Origin: Desulfobacterales bacterium CG2_30_60_27 | Lineage (GTDB): Bacteria > Desulfobacterota > Desulfobulbia > Desulfobulbales > CG2-30-60-27 | Assembly (NCBI GenBank): GCA_001873115.1 | Contig: MNYK01000050.1 | Span: 1-49,075 of the forward strand | DNA length: 49,075 nt | Reading direction: 5' to 3' | Notes under the pieces: generated by a model | The model's input: the letters and a program-made list of their open reading frames with translations, nothing else | Database searches by the model: none | Told to the model about the DNA's origin: nothing | Position numbers and translations under genes: made by a program | Shown: positions 19,007 through 29,126 of the stretch, piece after piece | Layout: every line of letters starts with the position of its first letter | How positions within the stretch are numbered: the stretch's first letter is position 1

Positions 19007-20121
19007 GCGTCTTGGCACAGTGCGACTCCAAGGAAACCTTCGTCCTCAACCTGGGGCCGCAGCACCCGGCCACCCACGGGGTACTCCGGGTGAAACTCAC
19101 CATGGACGGCGAGTATATCCGCCAAGCCGAACCGGTGTTGGGATACATCCACCGCATGCACGAGAAGATGGGCGAGAACCGGACCTGGGCCCAGTTCATG
19201 CCAAATACCGGTCGCCTCGACTACCTGTCGGCCCTGTCTTACAACCACGGTTACGTGCTGGCCGTGGAACGGGCCGCCGCCATCGAGGTGCCGGAGCGGG
19301 CCGAGTACATTCGGGTCATCACCGTTGAACTGAACCGCATCTCATCCCACCTGGTCTGGTTCGGCGCCTTTATCCTCGATCTGGGCGGGTTCACCCCGCT
19401 GCTCTATGCCTTTGACGACCGCGAGATCATCCTCGACCTGCTGCAGGCGGTGACCGGTTCGCGGCTCACCTACTGTTACTTCCGCTTCGGCGGCGTATAC
19501 AACGACATCGAACCCGACTTCATTACCGGCACCCTGGCCTTCATCAAACGGCTGCGCGCCCGGATGCCCATGTACCACAACCTGGTGACCAAGAACATCA
19601 TCCTCGTCAAACGTCTGAAGGACATCGGTTTTGTGCCGGCCGAAATGTGCCGTAAATACGGGGCCACCGGCCCGGTGCTGCGCGGCGCCGGGGTGGCCTA
19701 TGACGTCCGCCGGGCCGAACCCTACTCGGTCTATCCGGAGCTGGACTTCGACATTCCGACCCACCCGGAAGGCGACTCCATGGCCCGCTACCTGGTGCGC
19801 ATGGACGAGATCGAGCAGTCGATGCGGATCATCGAACAGGCCTGCACCAAGCTACCGAACGGCCCGGTGATGGCTGAAAAGGCCCCCAAAATCATCAAAC
19901 CCGCCAAGGGCGATTATTACGCCGCCGTGGAGGCGGCCCGGGGCTCCTTCGGCGTGCGGCTGGTAAGCGACGGCACCAACACACCCTACCGCCTGAAGCT
20001 GCGGTCGCCCTCCTATTCCAACCTGAGCCTGTTCGGCGAGGCCAGCCGCGGCATGCTGCTTCCCGACGCCCTGGCCCTCATGGGCAGCCTGGATCTGGTT
20101 ATTCCCGAGATCGACAGGTAA
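19003..20121 (+). CDS. nuoD: NADH-quinone oxidoreductase subunit D
   Basis: LNLGPQHPATHGVLRVKLTMDGE, IDR terminus, 372 aa. Confidence 0.97.
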   Translation: MSVLAQCDSKETFVLNLGPQHPATHGVLRVKLTMDGEYIRQAEPVLGYIHRMHEKMGENRTWAQFMPNTGRLDYLSALSYNHGYVLAVERAAAIEVPERAEYIRVITVELNRISSHLVWFGAFILDLGGFTPLLYAFDDREIILDLLQAVTGSRLTYCYFRFGGVYNDIEPDFITGTLAFIKRLRARMPMYHNLVTKNIILVKRLKDIGFVPAEMCRKYGATGPVLRGAGVAYDVRRAEPYSVYPELDFDIPTHPEGDSMARYLVRMDEIEQSMRIIEQACTKLPNGPVMAEKAPKIIKPAKGDYYAAVEAARGSFGVRLVSDGTNTPYRLKLRSPSYSNLSLFGEASRGMLLPDALALMGSLDLVIPEIDR

Positions 20122-20134
20122 AGGAGCCATTGCC

Positions 20135-21142
20135 ATGAATCCGCCTAGCGAGCCCATCCGCCTCCTTGCCTTCCTGATCGGCCTGATCATTTTCGCCGCC
20201 CTGAATGCCGCCTATCTCGTGTGGCTGGAGCGCAAGGTGGCCGGCCATGTGCAACGCCGTATCGGTCCAAAGGAGGTGGGACCCTTCGGACTCCTGCAGC
20301 CATTGGTGGATGGCATCAAGCTCATGACCAAACAGATCCTCGTCCCGGACCATATCGATCCGATCCTCTTCCGCATCGCGCCACCGCTGTTGCTCATCCC
20401 GGCGGTCATGAGCTTTGTCACCATCCCCTTTTCCGAGACCCTGGTGGCCCGCGACATCAATCTCGGCCTGCTCATGATCTTCGCCTTTGCCTCGATCAAT
20501 GTCCTGGGCATCCTCCTGGGCGGCTGGGGCTCCAACAACAAGTACGCGGTGATCGCGGCCGCCCGTGGCGTGTCCCAGAACGTCGCCTACGAAATCCCCA
20601 TGCTGATCACGGTGATCACCATGGTGATGATCACCCACACCCTGAATTTGAACGAGATCGTCCGCCAGCAGGCCGGCGGCATCTTTAACTGGTATATCTT
20701 CCGCTGGTCCGCCAACCCGCTCATGCTGGTTTCCTTTCTCATCTTCTTCACGTGCTCCATGGCCGAGACCAACCGGGCGCCCTTTGACTTGGGCGAGGCG
20801 GAAAGCGAGCTGGTGGCCGGCTACCACACCGAATATTCCGGCATGGGCTTCGGCCTCTTCTTCATGGGCGAGTATGCCAACATCGTTATCGGCTGCTCGC
20901 TGGCCACCCTGCTCTTCCTGGGCGGCTGGCAGTGCCCCTTCGGCCTCTGGCCCGGGGTGCACTGGTTCCTGATCAAGCTTTACCTCTTAATCTTTACCGT
21001 GATCCTCATCCGCTGGACCTTTCCGCGCACCACGATCTACGGCCTGCTGAACCTGTCGTGGAAGATCCTGATTCCATTCGCCCTGTTCAACCTGATCCTC
21101 ACCGGCGCCATGCTGAAAATCTGGCCACTGATCTTTCCCTAA
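20135..21142 (+). CDS. nuoH: NADH-quinone oxidoreductase subunit H
   Basis: WLERKVAGHVQRRIGPKEVGPFGLLQPLVDGIKL, AETNRAPFDLGEAESELVAGYHTEYSGMGFGLFFMGEY. Confidence 0.97.
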   Translation: MNPPSEPIRLLAFLIGLIIFAALNAAYLVWLERKVAGHVQRRIGPKEVGPFGLLQPLVDGIKLMTKQILVPDHIDPILFRIAPPLLLIPAVMSFVTIPFSETLVARDINLGLLMIFAFASINVLGILLGGWGSNNKYAVIAAARGVSQNVAYEIPMLITVITMVMITHTLNLNEIVRQQAGGIFNWYIFRWSANPLMLVSFLIFFTCSMAETNRAPFDLGEAESELVAGYHTEYSGMGFGLFFMGEYANIVIGCSLATLLFLGGWQCPFGLWPGVHWFLIKLYLLIFTVILIRWTFPRTTIYGLLNLSWKILIPFALFNLILTGAMLKIWPLIFP

Positions 21143-21157
21143 GGACGACGAAGAGCC

Positions 21158-21598
21158 ATGAGCGGTTATTTCGCAGAGATCTTCTCCGGCACCAAGAGTC
21201 TGGCCATCGGTATGGGCATTACCTTCAAGTACATGCTTAAACCGGTTGTGACCGTGCAGTATCCGTATGAGACCTTGAAGATGCCGGAGCGCTACCGGGG
21301 CCACATTGAGTTGGTCAAGGACCCGGAGACCGGCGAGGCCAAGTGCATCGTCTGCGGCATGTGCCAGCGCGCCTGCCCCTCGGGCTGCATCACGGTGGCC
21401 GGTGACAAACGGGAGGGTGAGAAGAAGAAGGTGCTCGGCAAGTACGTGCTGAACTTCACCACCTGCAGTCTCTGCGGCTCCTGTGTTGAGTCCTGCAAAT
21501 CCGGCGCCATTAAATTTTCCAAGGAATACAACCTGGCAAGCACCCGGAAGGAAGATTACATCCTCGACCTTCTGCAACGATTGAAGGAACAACGCTGA
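21158..21598 (+). CDS. nuoI: NADH-quinone oxidoreductase subunit I (two 4Fe-4S clusters)
   Basis: CIVCGMCQRACPSGCI and CSLCGSCVESCKSGAIKFS. Confidence 0.95.
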   Translation: MSGYFAEIFSGTKSLAIGMGITFKYMLKPVVTVQYPYETLKMPERYRGHIELVKDPETGEAKCIVCGMCQRACPSGCITVAGDKREGEKKKVLGKYVLNFTTCSLCGSCVESCKSGAIKFSKEYNLASTRKEDYILDLLQRLKEQR

Positions 21599-22128
21599 TG
21601 ACGAGCCTGTTTTCACCAGAGGGTCTGATTGGGCTGCTTTTTCTGGTTTTGCTTGGCATAACCGCTTGCGGGGCGCTCATCGCGGTCACCGCCGGCCGCC
21701 TCATCCGCAGCGTGGCGGGACTGCTTCTCTGCCTGATCGGCGTGGCCGGCCTCTATTACTTCTTGAACAGCCCCTTCGTGGCTCTCATGCAGCTCTTGAT
21801 TTATGTGGGCGCGGTGGGCGTGGTCATTGCCTTCGCGGTCATGCTGGCCGAGCCCAATCCCGAGAAACAGCCATCCCGCGGCCGCAACCCCTTAACCGGC
21901 GCCCTGGGCTTTCTGACCAGCGGCGTGGCCTTTACCGGCCTCGCTGTCCTGGGGCTGACCACCACCTGGCGCCGCCACGTGGGGCCGCCGCCGGACGGGG
22001 GCATGGCCGCCATCGGCCAGTCGCTGCTCACTACCTACAGCATGGTCTTTGAACTGATCTCCATTGTCCTGCTGGTCGCCATCATCGGCTCGCTGGTTCT
22101 GGCCCGGGCCGGTCGGGAGAAGCCATGA
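21598..22128 (+). CDS. nuoJ: NADH-quinone oxidoreductase subunit J
   Basis: LNSPFVALMQLLIYVGAVGVVIAFAVMLAEP; between nuoI and nuoK. Confidence 0.93.
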   Translation: MTSLFSPEGLIGLLFLVLLGITACGALIAVTAGRLIRSVAGLLLCLIGVAGLYYFLNSPFVALMQLLIYVGAVGVVIAFAVMLAEPNPEKQPSRGRNPLTGALGFLTSGVAFTGLAVLGLTTTWRRHVGPPPDGGMAAIGQSLLTTYSMVFELISIVLLVAIIGSLVLARAGREKP

Positions 22129-22451
22129 CCTTACTCACCCTGCATACCAGCCTGAGCACCTACCTGGTGATCGCCGCCTTTTTGTTTGCCATCGGCCTTT
22201 ACGGCATGGTCCAGAGGCGGACGCTTATCGGCATGCTGATCTCGGCGGAACTGATCATGGCCGGCGCCTCGGTGAATTTCATGGCCTTCAACCGCTTTCT
22301 GGCCCCGAACCCCACGGTGGGCCAGATCTTCACCCTGTTCATCATGGGCATCGCCGCGGCCGAGGCGGCCATCACCCTGTCCATCGTGCTTGCGGTCTAT
22401 CGGAATTACCGGTCCATCGACACGGAAGACGTCACCGACCTGCACGGGTAA
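22125..22451 (+). CDS. nuoK: NADH-quinone oxidoreductase subunit K
   Basis: LFAIGLYGMVQRRTLIGMLISAELIMAGASVNFMAFNRF, AAAEAAITLSIVLAVYRNYRSID. Confidence 0.95.
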   Translation: MTLLTLHTSLSTYLVIAAFLFAIGLYGMVQRRTLIGMLISAELIMAGASVNFMAFNRFLAPNPTVGQIFTLFIMGIAAAEAAITLSIVLAVYRNYRSIDTEDVTDLHG

Positions 22452-22469
22452 AGAAAAGGATACGGAAGA

Positions 22470-23942
22470 ATGGTCATAGAATCCGCCAAACCATTGATTG
22501 CCCTGCTTGCCCCGGTGGCCGGCGCTCTCCTGGTCATGCTGTCCAGGAAGACGCCCAACCTGCGCGAGACCTGGTCGTTTCTCGCCTCGGCATTCATGTT
22601 CGGGGTCATTGTCTCCATGGTGCCCAACGTGCTGGGTGGCGCCACCCTGCATTACACCCTGTTCAACCTGCTGCCGCATCTTTCCATCAGCCTGCGGGCG
22701 GACGCCTTTTCCATGGTCTTCGCCCTGGTAGCCTCCTTCCTCTGGATGGTGGCTGTCTTTTATTCCATGGGCTATATGCGGGGCCTGGCGGAGCACGCCC
22801 AGACCCGCTTCAATGCCGCCTTCGCCCTGGCCCTGTTCGGCGCCATCGGCGTGGCCTTTGCCGACAACTTCCTCACCCTCTACCTGTTCTACGAGGTGGT
22901 GAGCGTCGTCACCTATCCGCTGGTCGCCCACCATCAGGACACGGAGGGCTATGAAAGCGGCAAAAAGTATATCCTCTACCTGACCACCACCGCCAAGGGC
23001 CTGGTTCTGCCGGCCATGATCCTCATTTACGTACTCACTGGCTCCCTGGATTTCGCCAACAACGTCAGCACCGGCATTCTGCCGGCCGGCCTGAACCACA
23101 CCCTGGTTACGGTTCTCTATATCTTCTGCCTGCTGGGTTTTGCCAAGAACGGCATCATGCCGCTTCATCACTGGCTGCCTTCGGCAATGGTCGCCCCCAC
23201 CCCGGTTTCGGCCCTCTTACACGCGGTGGCCGTCGTCAAGGTCGGCGTCTTCTCCACCACCCGGGTCATGCTCTATGTCTTCGGGGTGAACACCATGGAC
23301 GCCCTTAACCTGGGCATCCCCACCGCCTATTTCGTTTCCTTCACCGTCATCGTCGCCTCGGTAATCGCCCTGTCCAAGGACAACCTGAAAGCGCGGCTCG
23401 CCTATTCCACGATAAGCCAGCTATCCTACATCATTCTCGGGGTGGCCCTCCTTACCCCGTCCGGCATCCAGGGCGGCCTTGTCCATATCGCCAATCACGC
23501 CTTCTCCAAGATCACCCTCTTCTTCTGCGCCGGCGCCATTTACGTGGCCTGCCGCAAGAAAGATATCAGCGAGATGAGCGGCCTGGGCCGCAGCATGCCC
23601 TTCACCTTCGCCGCCTTTGCCATCGCCTCGCTCTCCATGATCGGCGCGCCACCGGTGGCCGGTTTCGTAACCAAATGGTACTTGCTGCTCGGCGCGCTCC
23701 AGGCCCACCAGATCGGCATCATTGTCGTGCTGCTGGGCTCCACCCTCCTGAATGTCGCCTATTTCGCGCCGGTGACCTTCAAGGCCTTCTTCGGCAAAAG
23801 GCCAGCAGGGGAGGACGCCGCGGGCATTCACGAGGCGCCCCTGGCCATGGTCATTCCGCTTATGCTGACGGCGCTCATCTCGGTTCTTCTCGGTATATAT
23901 CCCGACTTTATCATGCAATTTGTTAAGGCGGTGACCGGCTAG
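22470..23942 (+). CDS. MrpD-like antiporter-type complex I subunit
   Basis: 490-aa proton-conducting membrane transporter type: FLTLYLFYEVVSVVTYPLVAHH, KNGIMPLHHWLPSAMVAPTPVSALLHAVAVVKVGVF. Confidence 0.88.
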   Translation: MVIESAKPLIALLAPVAGALLVMLSRKTPNLRETWSFLASAFMFGVIVSMVPNVLGGATLHYTLFNLLPHLSISLRADAFSMVFALVASFLWMVAVFYSMGYMRGLAEHAQTRFNAAFALALFGAIGVAFADNFLTLYLFYEVVSVVTYPLVAHHQDTEGYESGKKYILYLTTTAKGLVLPAMILIYVLTGSLDFANNVSTGILPAGLNHTLVTVLYIFCLLGFAKNGIMPLHHWLPSAMVAPTPVSALLHAVAVVKVGVFSTTRVMLYVFGVNTMDALNLGIPTAYFVSFTVIVASVIALSKDNLKARLAYSTISQLSYIILGVALLTPSGIQGGLVHIANHAFSKITLFFCAGAIYVACRKKDISEMSGLGRSMPFTFAAFAIASLSMIGAPPVAGFVTKWYLLLGALQAHQIGIIVVLLGSTLLNVAYFAPVTFKAFFGKRPAGEDAAGIHEAPLAMVIPLMLTALISVLLGIYPDFIMQFVKAVTG

Positions 23943-23966
23943 CTTGCGGCCCGGGAGGTTCTTCCT

Positions 23967-24221
23967 ATGCTCGTCAAATTCATCGATTTTCTGCGGGACC
24001 GGCTCAAGGCAGTCGTCGTTCTGTGTTGCGTGGGACTGGTCTTCCTGGTCCTGTGGGACATCTTCTTCGTCAGCAAGGAACACGCCCACACCTGGGTAGA
24101 ACAGCACATCCCGGCCTTCTGGTCCATCTTCGGCTTTATGGCCTGCGTGCTCATCATCATTATCTCGAAGTGGTTCGGCCATCTGGGGATCATGACCCGC
24201 GAGGACTACTATGATAAATAA
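23967..24221 (+). CDS. Small two-TM membrane protein within nuo operon
   Basis: 84 aa MLVKFIDFLRDRLKAVVVLCCVGLVFLVLWDIFFVSKEHAHTWVEQHIPAFWSIFGFMACVLIIIISKWFGHLGIMTREDYYDK; overlaps the next gene start. Confidence 0.75.
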   Translation: MLVKFIDFLRDRLKAVVVLCCVGLVFLVLWDIFFVSKEHAHTWVEQHIPAFWSIFGFMACVLIIIISKWFGHLGIMTREDYYDK

Positions 24222-26001
24222 TCTCTGGGTGCATCCCACCCTTGTCCTGCTCATCGGCGCCCTGGTTATGCCCCTGGTGCCGAGGGTGCTGAAGAAACCC
24301 TACCTGCTCCTCGTGCCGGTACTGGCCTTTGTCAGTGTGCTGCACATGACCAACGGCACCTTCGGCGTCGTACCCTTCATGGATTGGGTGCTGACCTTCG
24401 GCCGGGTGGACGGACTGTCCAAGGTGTTTGGCTACATCATGACGCTGATGTGCATCATCGGTACCATTTACGGCCTGCACGTCAAGAACGACTGGGAACA
24501 CATGGTCGCCTGGACCTATGTGGCCGGATCGCTTGGCGTCATCTTCTGCGGCGACTATCTGGTGCTCTTCCTGTTTTGGGAGCTCATGGCCTTCTCCTCG
24601 GTTTTCCTCGTCTGGTTCAGGGGCCGCAAGGAATCGCTCTTCGCCGGTTACCGTTATCTTCTGGTGCACACCGCCGGCGGCCTCATCCTGCTGGCCGGCA
24701 TCGTCCTGCGCTATCAGGCCACCGGCGGCGACATCTCCTTCGGGCCTATCGGGGTGCATAGCCCGTCGCTCTATACCTGGTTCATCATGATCGGCTTCAT
24801 CCTGAACGCCGCGGTGCCGCCCTTCCACGCCTGGCTGCCCGACGCATACGGCGAGGCCACGGTCACCGGCGCTGTCTTCATGTGCGCCTTCACCACCAAA
24901 ACCGCCATCTACGCCCTGGCCCGGGGCTTTGCCGGCATGGAAATTCTCATCCCCCTGGGCGTCTGCATGGCCCTCTACGGCGTGGTCTACGCGGTGCTGG
25001 AAAACGATGCCCGGCGGCTCTTGGCCTACCACATCATCAGCCAGGTGGGCTACATGGTGGCCGGGGTTGGCATCGGCACCCAGATGGCCATCAACGGCGC
25101 CGTGGCCCATGCCTTCGCCCACATCCTCTACAAGGGTCTGCTGTTCATGGGGACCGGTTCGGTGCTCTACATGACCGGCAAGAGTAAATTCAGCGAACTG
25201 GGCGGGCTGTACAAGAAGATGCCCCTGGCCTTTGTCTTTACCCTCATCGGCGGCCTGTCCATCTCCGCCTTCCCCCTGTTCTCCGGCTTCGTCAGCAAGT
25301 CCATGGTGATTTCCGCCGGCTTTGAGGAACACATCTACTGGGCCGGCTTCCTCCTTACCCTGGCCTCGGCCGGAACCTTCCTGCATACCGGCCTGAAGGT
25401 TCCCTACTTCATCTGGTTCGGCAAGAACCACTGCAGCCAGGAAACCTGGGACAAGGCCGCCGATCCGCCCTGGAACATGCTTTTGGGCATGGCCATTGCC
25501 GCCTTCTTCTGCATCTTCATCGGCTCGTACACTCCGTACCTCTATCATATGCTGCCCTATCCCGAGGCCGCGGCGGAATTCCATCCCTATACCACCTATC
25601 ACCTGGCCGAGACCATGCAGATTCTACTGTTCACCGCCCTGGGCTTCTTCCTGCTCATTAAAAAACTCACCCCGGAGCCCACCATCTCCATCGATCTGGA
25701 CTGGTTCTACCGCATGGGCGGCCGCGGCTTCTACTGGCTGGCCAGGAAACCAATCCAGTGGGTGGACAGCGGCGTGAACGAGTTCTACCGCTACCTGGGG
25801 CTTATCCCGCTCATGACCACGGCCCGCTTTGCGAGCTGGTTCGACTGGCACGGTATCGACGGGGCAGTGGACGGCGCCGCCACTGGCATGCGCAACCTGG
25901 GCGGCTTTCTCAGGCGGATGCAGAGCGGCCAACTCCAATACACCATTTTTTACGCCGTTACCATTCTGGCGCTATTTCTGGCCGCCTACGTCCTGGCCTA
26001 A
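24211..26001 (+). CDS. MrpD-like antiporter-type complex I subunit with C-terminal extension (probable NuoL equivalent)
   Basis: 596 aa; VPPFHAWLPDAYGEATVTGAVFMCAFTTKTAIYAL; long C-terminus ending SGQLQYTIFYAVTILALFLAAYVLA, like the lateral-helix end of NuoL. Confidence 0.85.
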   Translation: MINNLWVHPTLVLLIGALVMPLVPRVLKKPYLLLVPVLAFVSVLHMTNGTFGVVPFMDWVLTFGRVDGLSKVFGYIMTLMCIIGTIYGLHVKNDWEHMVAWTYVAGSLGVIFCGDYLVLFLFWELMAFSSVFLVWFRGRKESLFAGYRYLLVHTAGGLILLAGIVLRYQATGGDISFGPIGVHSPSLYTWFIMIGFILNAAVPPFHAWLPDAYGEATVTGAVFMCAFTTKTAIYALARGFAGMEILIPLGVCMALYGVVYAVLENDARRLLAYHIISQVGYMVAGVGIGTQMAINGAVAHAFAHILYKGLLFMGTGSVLYMTGKSKFSELGGLYKKMPLAFVFTLIGGLSISAFPLFSGFVSKSMVISAGFEEHIYWAGFLLTLASAGTFLHTGLKVPYFIWFGKNHCSQETWDKAADPPWNMLLGMAIAAFFCIFIGSYTPYLYHMLPYPEAAAEFHPYTTYHLAETMQILLFTALGFFLLIKKLTPEPTISIDLDWFYRMGGRGFYWLARKPIQWVDSGVNEFYRYLGLIPLMTTARFASWFDWHGIDGAVDGAATGMRNLGGFLRRMQSGQLQYTIFYAVTILALFLAAYVLA

Positions 26002-26025
26002 CCTGAGAGGAAAAAGGCATCTGAC

Positions 26026-27543
26026 ATGGACTTTCTCATTCTGAATGAAGGGTTCCGAACCCTGAGCGCCTTGCTCGTGCTGCCCCTGGCCGGGGCCATC
26101 GTGCTGCTCATAAGCTCGTCGGTGACCTTTGCCCGCCTCTGGACCCTGCTTATCACCACCATTATCGCCGCCCTCTCCCTGCCACTTTACTGGGGGTTCG
26201 ACGTGAGCACCGCCCGCTACCAGTTCGGCGAACACCTGGCCTGGATTCCATCTCTGAACATCAACTACACCCTGGGCCTTGACGGCATCAGCCTGCTGCT
26301 CGTACTGCTGACCACCCTGCTCATGCCAATCTGCGTTTTAGCCTCGTGGAAGTATATCAAGACCCGGGTGCGGGAGTTCATGGTCTGCCTGCTCATCCTG
26401 GAAACCTCCATGCTCGGGGTCTTTATCGCTCTGGACTTCGTGCTCTTCTATATCCTATGGGAGGCCATGCTCATCCCCATGTACCTGCTCATCGCCATCT
26501 GGGGTGGGCCGCGCAAGGTGTATGCCGCCACCAAGTTCTTTCTCTATACCCTGGCCGGTTCGGTGCTCCTGCTGGTGGCCATCATCGCCCTGTACATCAA
26601 GACCGGTAGTTGGTCTATCCCCTTGATGATGGGGCAGGAATACTCGACGCTCTTCCAGACCCTGGTCTTCCTGGCCTTTTTCCTGGCCTTTGCCATCAAG
26701 GTCCCCATGTTCCCGTTCCACACCTGGCTGCCGGCCGCCCACGTCGAGGCGCCCACCGTTGGTTCCGTCATCCTGGCCTCGATACTCCTGAAGATGGGCA
26801 CTTACGGCTTCCTGCGCTTCTGCCTGCCCATTACCCCGGCCGCCACCCTAACCTTCATGCCCTATATCCTCGGGCTGTCCGTGGCCGGCATCCTTTACGG
26901 CGGCTTCACGGCCCTGGCCCAGAGCGACATGAAGAAGCTCATCGCTTACTCGTCGGTCGGCCACATGGGTTTCGTCACCCTGGGGATCTTTGTCCTGAAT
27001 ACCCAGGGGGTGGAGGGAGCGCTCTTGCAGATGATCAACCATGGCGTCACCACCGGCGCCCTGTTTCTTTGCGTGGGGCTCATTTACGAACGGACCCACA
27101 GCCGTGAACTGGACGCCGCCGAGGGTATCGGTAAGTTCATGCCAATCTACATCACCTTCCTGGCCTTCTTCTCCATGTCGTCGCTGGCCTTCCCGGGCAC
27201 CAACAGTTTCATCGGCGAGTTTCTGATCCTGGCGGGCGGTTTCAGCCAATCCAAGATCGTGGCCGGTTGCGCCATCCCCGGCGCCGTGCTGGCCGCCGCC
27301 TATATGCTGCGCATGCTGCAGCGCATAACCTGGGGTGCCAAGTCCAACCCCCACCCGGAAATATTATCCGACCTCAACCTGCGCGAGGTCTTTACCCTGG
27401 CGCCACTTTTGGTCTTTGTCTTCTGGATCGGCCTGCGGCCCGAGCCGTTTTTGAGCGTCATGCACACGAGCGTGGCGCACCTTCTGGAGCAGGTGCACCA
27501 GGCCACCCCGCACCTCATGACAGCCGCCAACCTGCTGCCATAA
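26026..27543 (+). CDS. nuoM: NADH-quinone oxidoreductase subunit M
   Basis: YTLGLDGISLLLVLLTTLLMP, KVPMFPFHTWLPAAHVEAPTVGSVILASILLKMGTYGFLRFCLP. Confidence 0.95.
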   Translation: MDFLILNEGFRTLSALLVLPLAGAIVLLISSSVTFARLWTLLITTIIAALSLPLYWGFDVSTARYQFGEHLAWIPSLNINYTLGLDGISLLLVLLTTLLMPICVLASWKYIKTRVREFMVCLLILETSMLGVFIALDFVLFYILWEAMLIPMYLLIAIWGGPRKVYAATKFFLYTLAGSVLLLVAIIALYIKTGSWSIPLMMGQEYSTLFQTLVFLAFFLAFAIKVPMFPFHTWLPAAHVEAPTVGSVILASILLKMGTYGFLRFCLPITPAATLTFMPYILGLSVAGILYGGFTALAQSDMKKLIAYSSVGHMGFVTLGIFVLNTQGVEGALLQMINHGVTTGALFLCVGLIYERTHSRELDAAEGIGKFMPIYITFLAFFSMSSLAFPGTNSFIGEFLILAGGFSQSKIVAGCAIPGAVLAAAYMLRMLQRITWGAKSNPHPEILSDLNLREVFTLAPLLVFVFWIGLRPEPFLSVMHTSVAHLLEQVHQATPHLMTAANLLP

Positions 27544-27615
27544 CACCTTTTAGAAACAAGCCGCCGGTTGGCGATTTCTTATAAACGTGGTCACTTAGGA
27601 TACGGAAGGCAGACG

Positions 27616-29055
27616 ATGAAACTTGAGTTGTTGTTCGCTCCCGAGCTATTCCTCCTCCTGGGCAGCCTGGTCCTCTTTTTTCTGACCCTGGGCGACTCCC
27701 GAGGCAATCATTCCAGAAGCGTGGCCACGGTTATCGGCGTCATCAACCTCGGCCTCTGCCTCTTCTGCCTGCACCAGCAAGGGGAACTTTTCTACCATGC
27801 CTACCGGGTGGATCTCTTCTCCCAATTTTTCAAGCTCATCATTGCCGCGGGCTTCCTCGTGGTGCTGCTCCTTGGCCGCGCCCTGAAAGGGGTCCGCGAC
27901 GGGGTGCGGTCCGAATACTACCTGTTCATGCTCCTCTCCGTTCTGGGCCTGGTCATGCTGGTCTCCAGCGTTGAACTCCTCACCATGATGGTGGCCCTGG
28001 AACTGTCCTCCTTTACCCTCTACCTGCTGGTGCCCATGCGCGACGAGGCGACCGGCGAGCGCGCCCAGATGGAAGCGGCGGTCAAATACATTCTCTTCGG
28101 GGTGGTGGCCACCGGCATCATGCTCTTTGGCATGAGCTACCTCTTCGGTTTGACCGGCACCACCTACCTGTCCTACCTGCTCCCGCAACTGCGTTTCATG
28201 TCCGATCAGCCCGCCGTACTGGTGGGCATTGTCATGGTCATGGCCGGCTTTTTTTACAAACTGGGCGTCTTCCCCATGCATTTCTGGGTGCCGGACGTTT
28301 ACCAGGGCGCCTCCAACGAAACCACCGCCTTCATCGCCTCGGTGCCCAAGCTCGCCGCCGTGGCCCTGCTGATCCGCCTGGTTACCCTGGTAATGCCCGC
28401 CGACCACAACATGCCCCTGCTGCTTACCGTGCTGGCCGTGGGCTCCATGCTTTACGGCAACCTGTTGGCCCTGGTGCAGAAAGACATCAAGCGGATGCTC
28501 GGCTTCTCCGGTATCGCCCATGCCGGCTACCTTCTCCTGGGTCTGCTTATTTTCAAGGACGCCGGCTTTGCCACCGCCATATACTACATCATGGGCTACC
28601 TGGTCATGACCCTGGCCTGTTTTCTGGTGATCTGCAAGGTTTCGGCCCAAGGCGAAAACCTTAAAATCGAGGACCTCGCCGGGCTGCACCACCGCGCCCC
28701 TCTCCTGGCCCTGACCATGGCGGTGGGCATGTTCGCCCTGGCCGGTATCCCGCCCTTTGTCGGCTTTATGGGCAAATTCATGCTGCTGACCCAGGCCCTC
28801 AAGCACGGCTACCTCCCCCTGGTCATCATCACGGCCATCAACACCGCCATCTCCCTCTACTATTATCTCTCCGTGGTCCGCGTCGCCTACTGCACCGACA
28901 CCGAAGACCGGCCAATGGTGCCGGTGGACGGCTTGACCAGGGCGGTGAGCGTCGTCCTCATGCTGCTTATCCTGGCCATGGGCTTGGCACCCTCCGGCAT
29001 CCTCGACCTGGCGACCAGCGCCATTCATGGGATGCCAGGCGGCCCGTTTCTCTAA
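27616..29055 (+). CDS. nuoN: NADH-quinone oxidoreductase subunit N
   Basis: ELSSFTLYLLVPMRD, GVFPMHFWVPDVYQGASNETTAFIASVPKLAAVALL. Start at MKLELLFAPELFLLL. Confidence 0.95.
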   Translation: MKLELLFAPELFLLLGSLVLFFLTLGDSRGNHSRSVATVIGVINLGLCLFCLHQQGELFYHAYRVDLFSQFFKLIIAAGFLVVLLLGRALKGVRDGVRSEYYLFMLLSVLGLVMLVSSVELLTMMVALELSSFTLYLLVPMRDEATGERAQMEAAVKYILFGVVATGIMLFGMSYLFGLTGTTYLSYLLPQLRFMSDQPAVLVGIVMVMAGFFYKLGVFPMHFWVPDVYQGASNETTAFIASVPKLAAVALLIRLVTLVMPADHNMPLLLTVLAVGSMLYGNLLALVQKDIKRMLGFSGIAHAGYLLLGLLIFKDAGFATAIYYIMGYLVMTLACFLVICKVSAQGENLKIEDLAGLHHRAPLLALTMAVGMFALAGIPPFVGFMGKFMLLTQALKHGYLPLVIITAINTAISLYYYLSVVRVAYCTDTEDRPMVPVDGLTRAVSVVLMLLILAMGLAPSGILDLATSAIHGMPGGPFL

Positions 29056-29126
29056 GCAAAAGCGGGGGGCGGCCCCACAATCCATCTTGACAGTTACGGG
29101 CGCATGGGCTATCAGTTGAAAACCCT

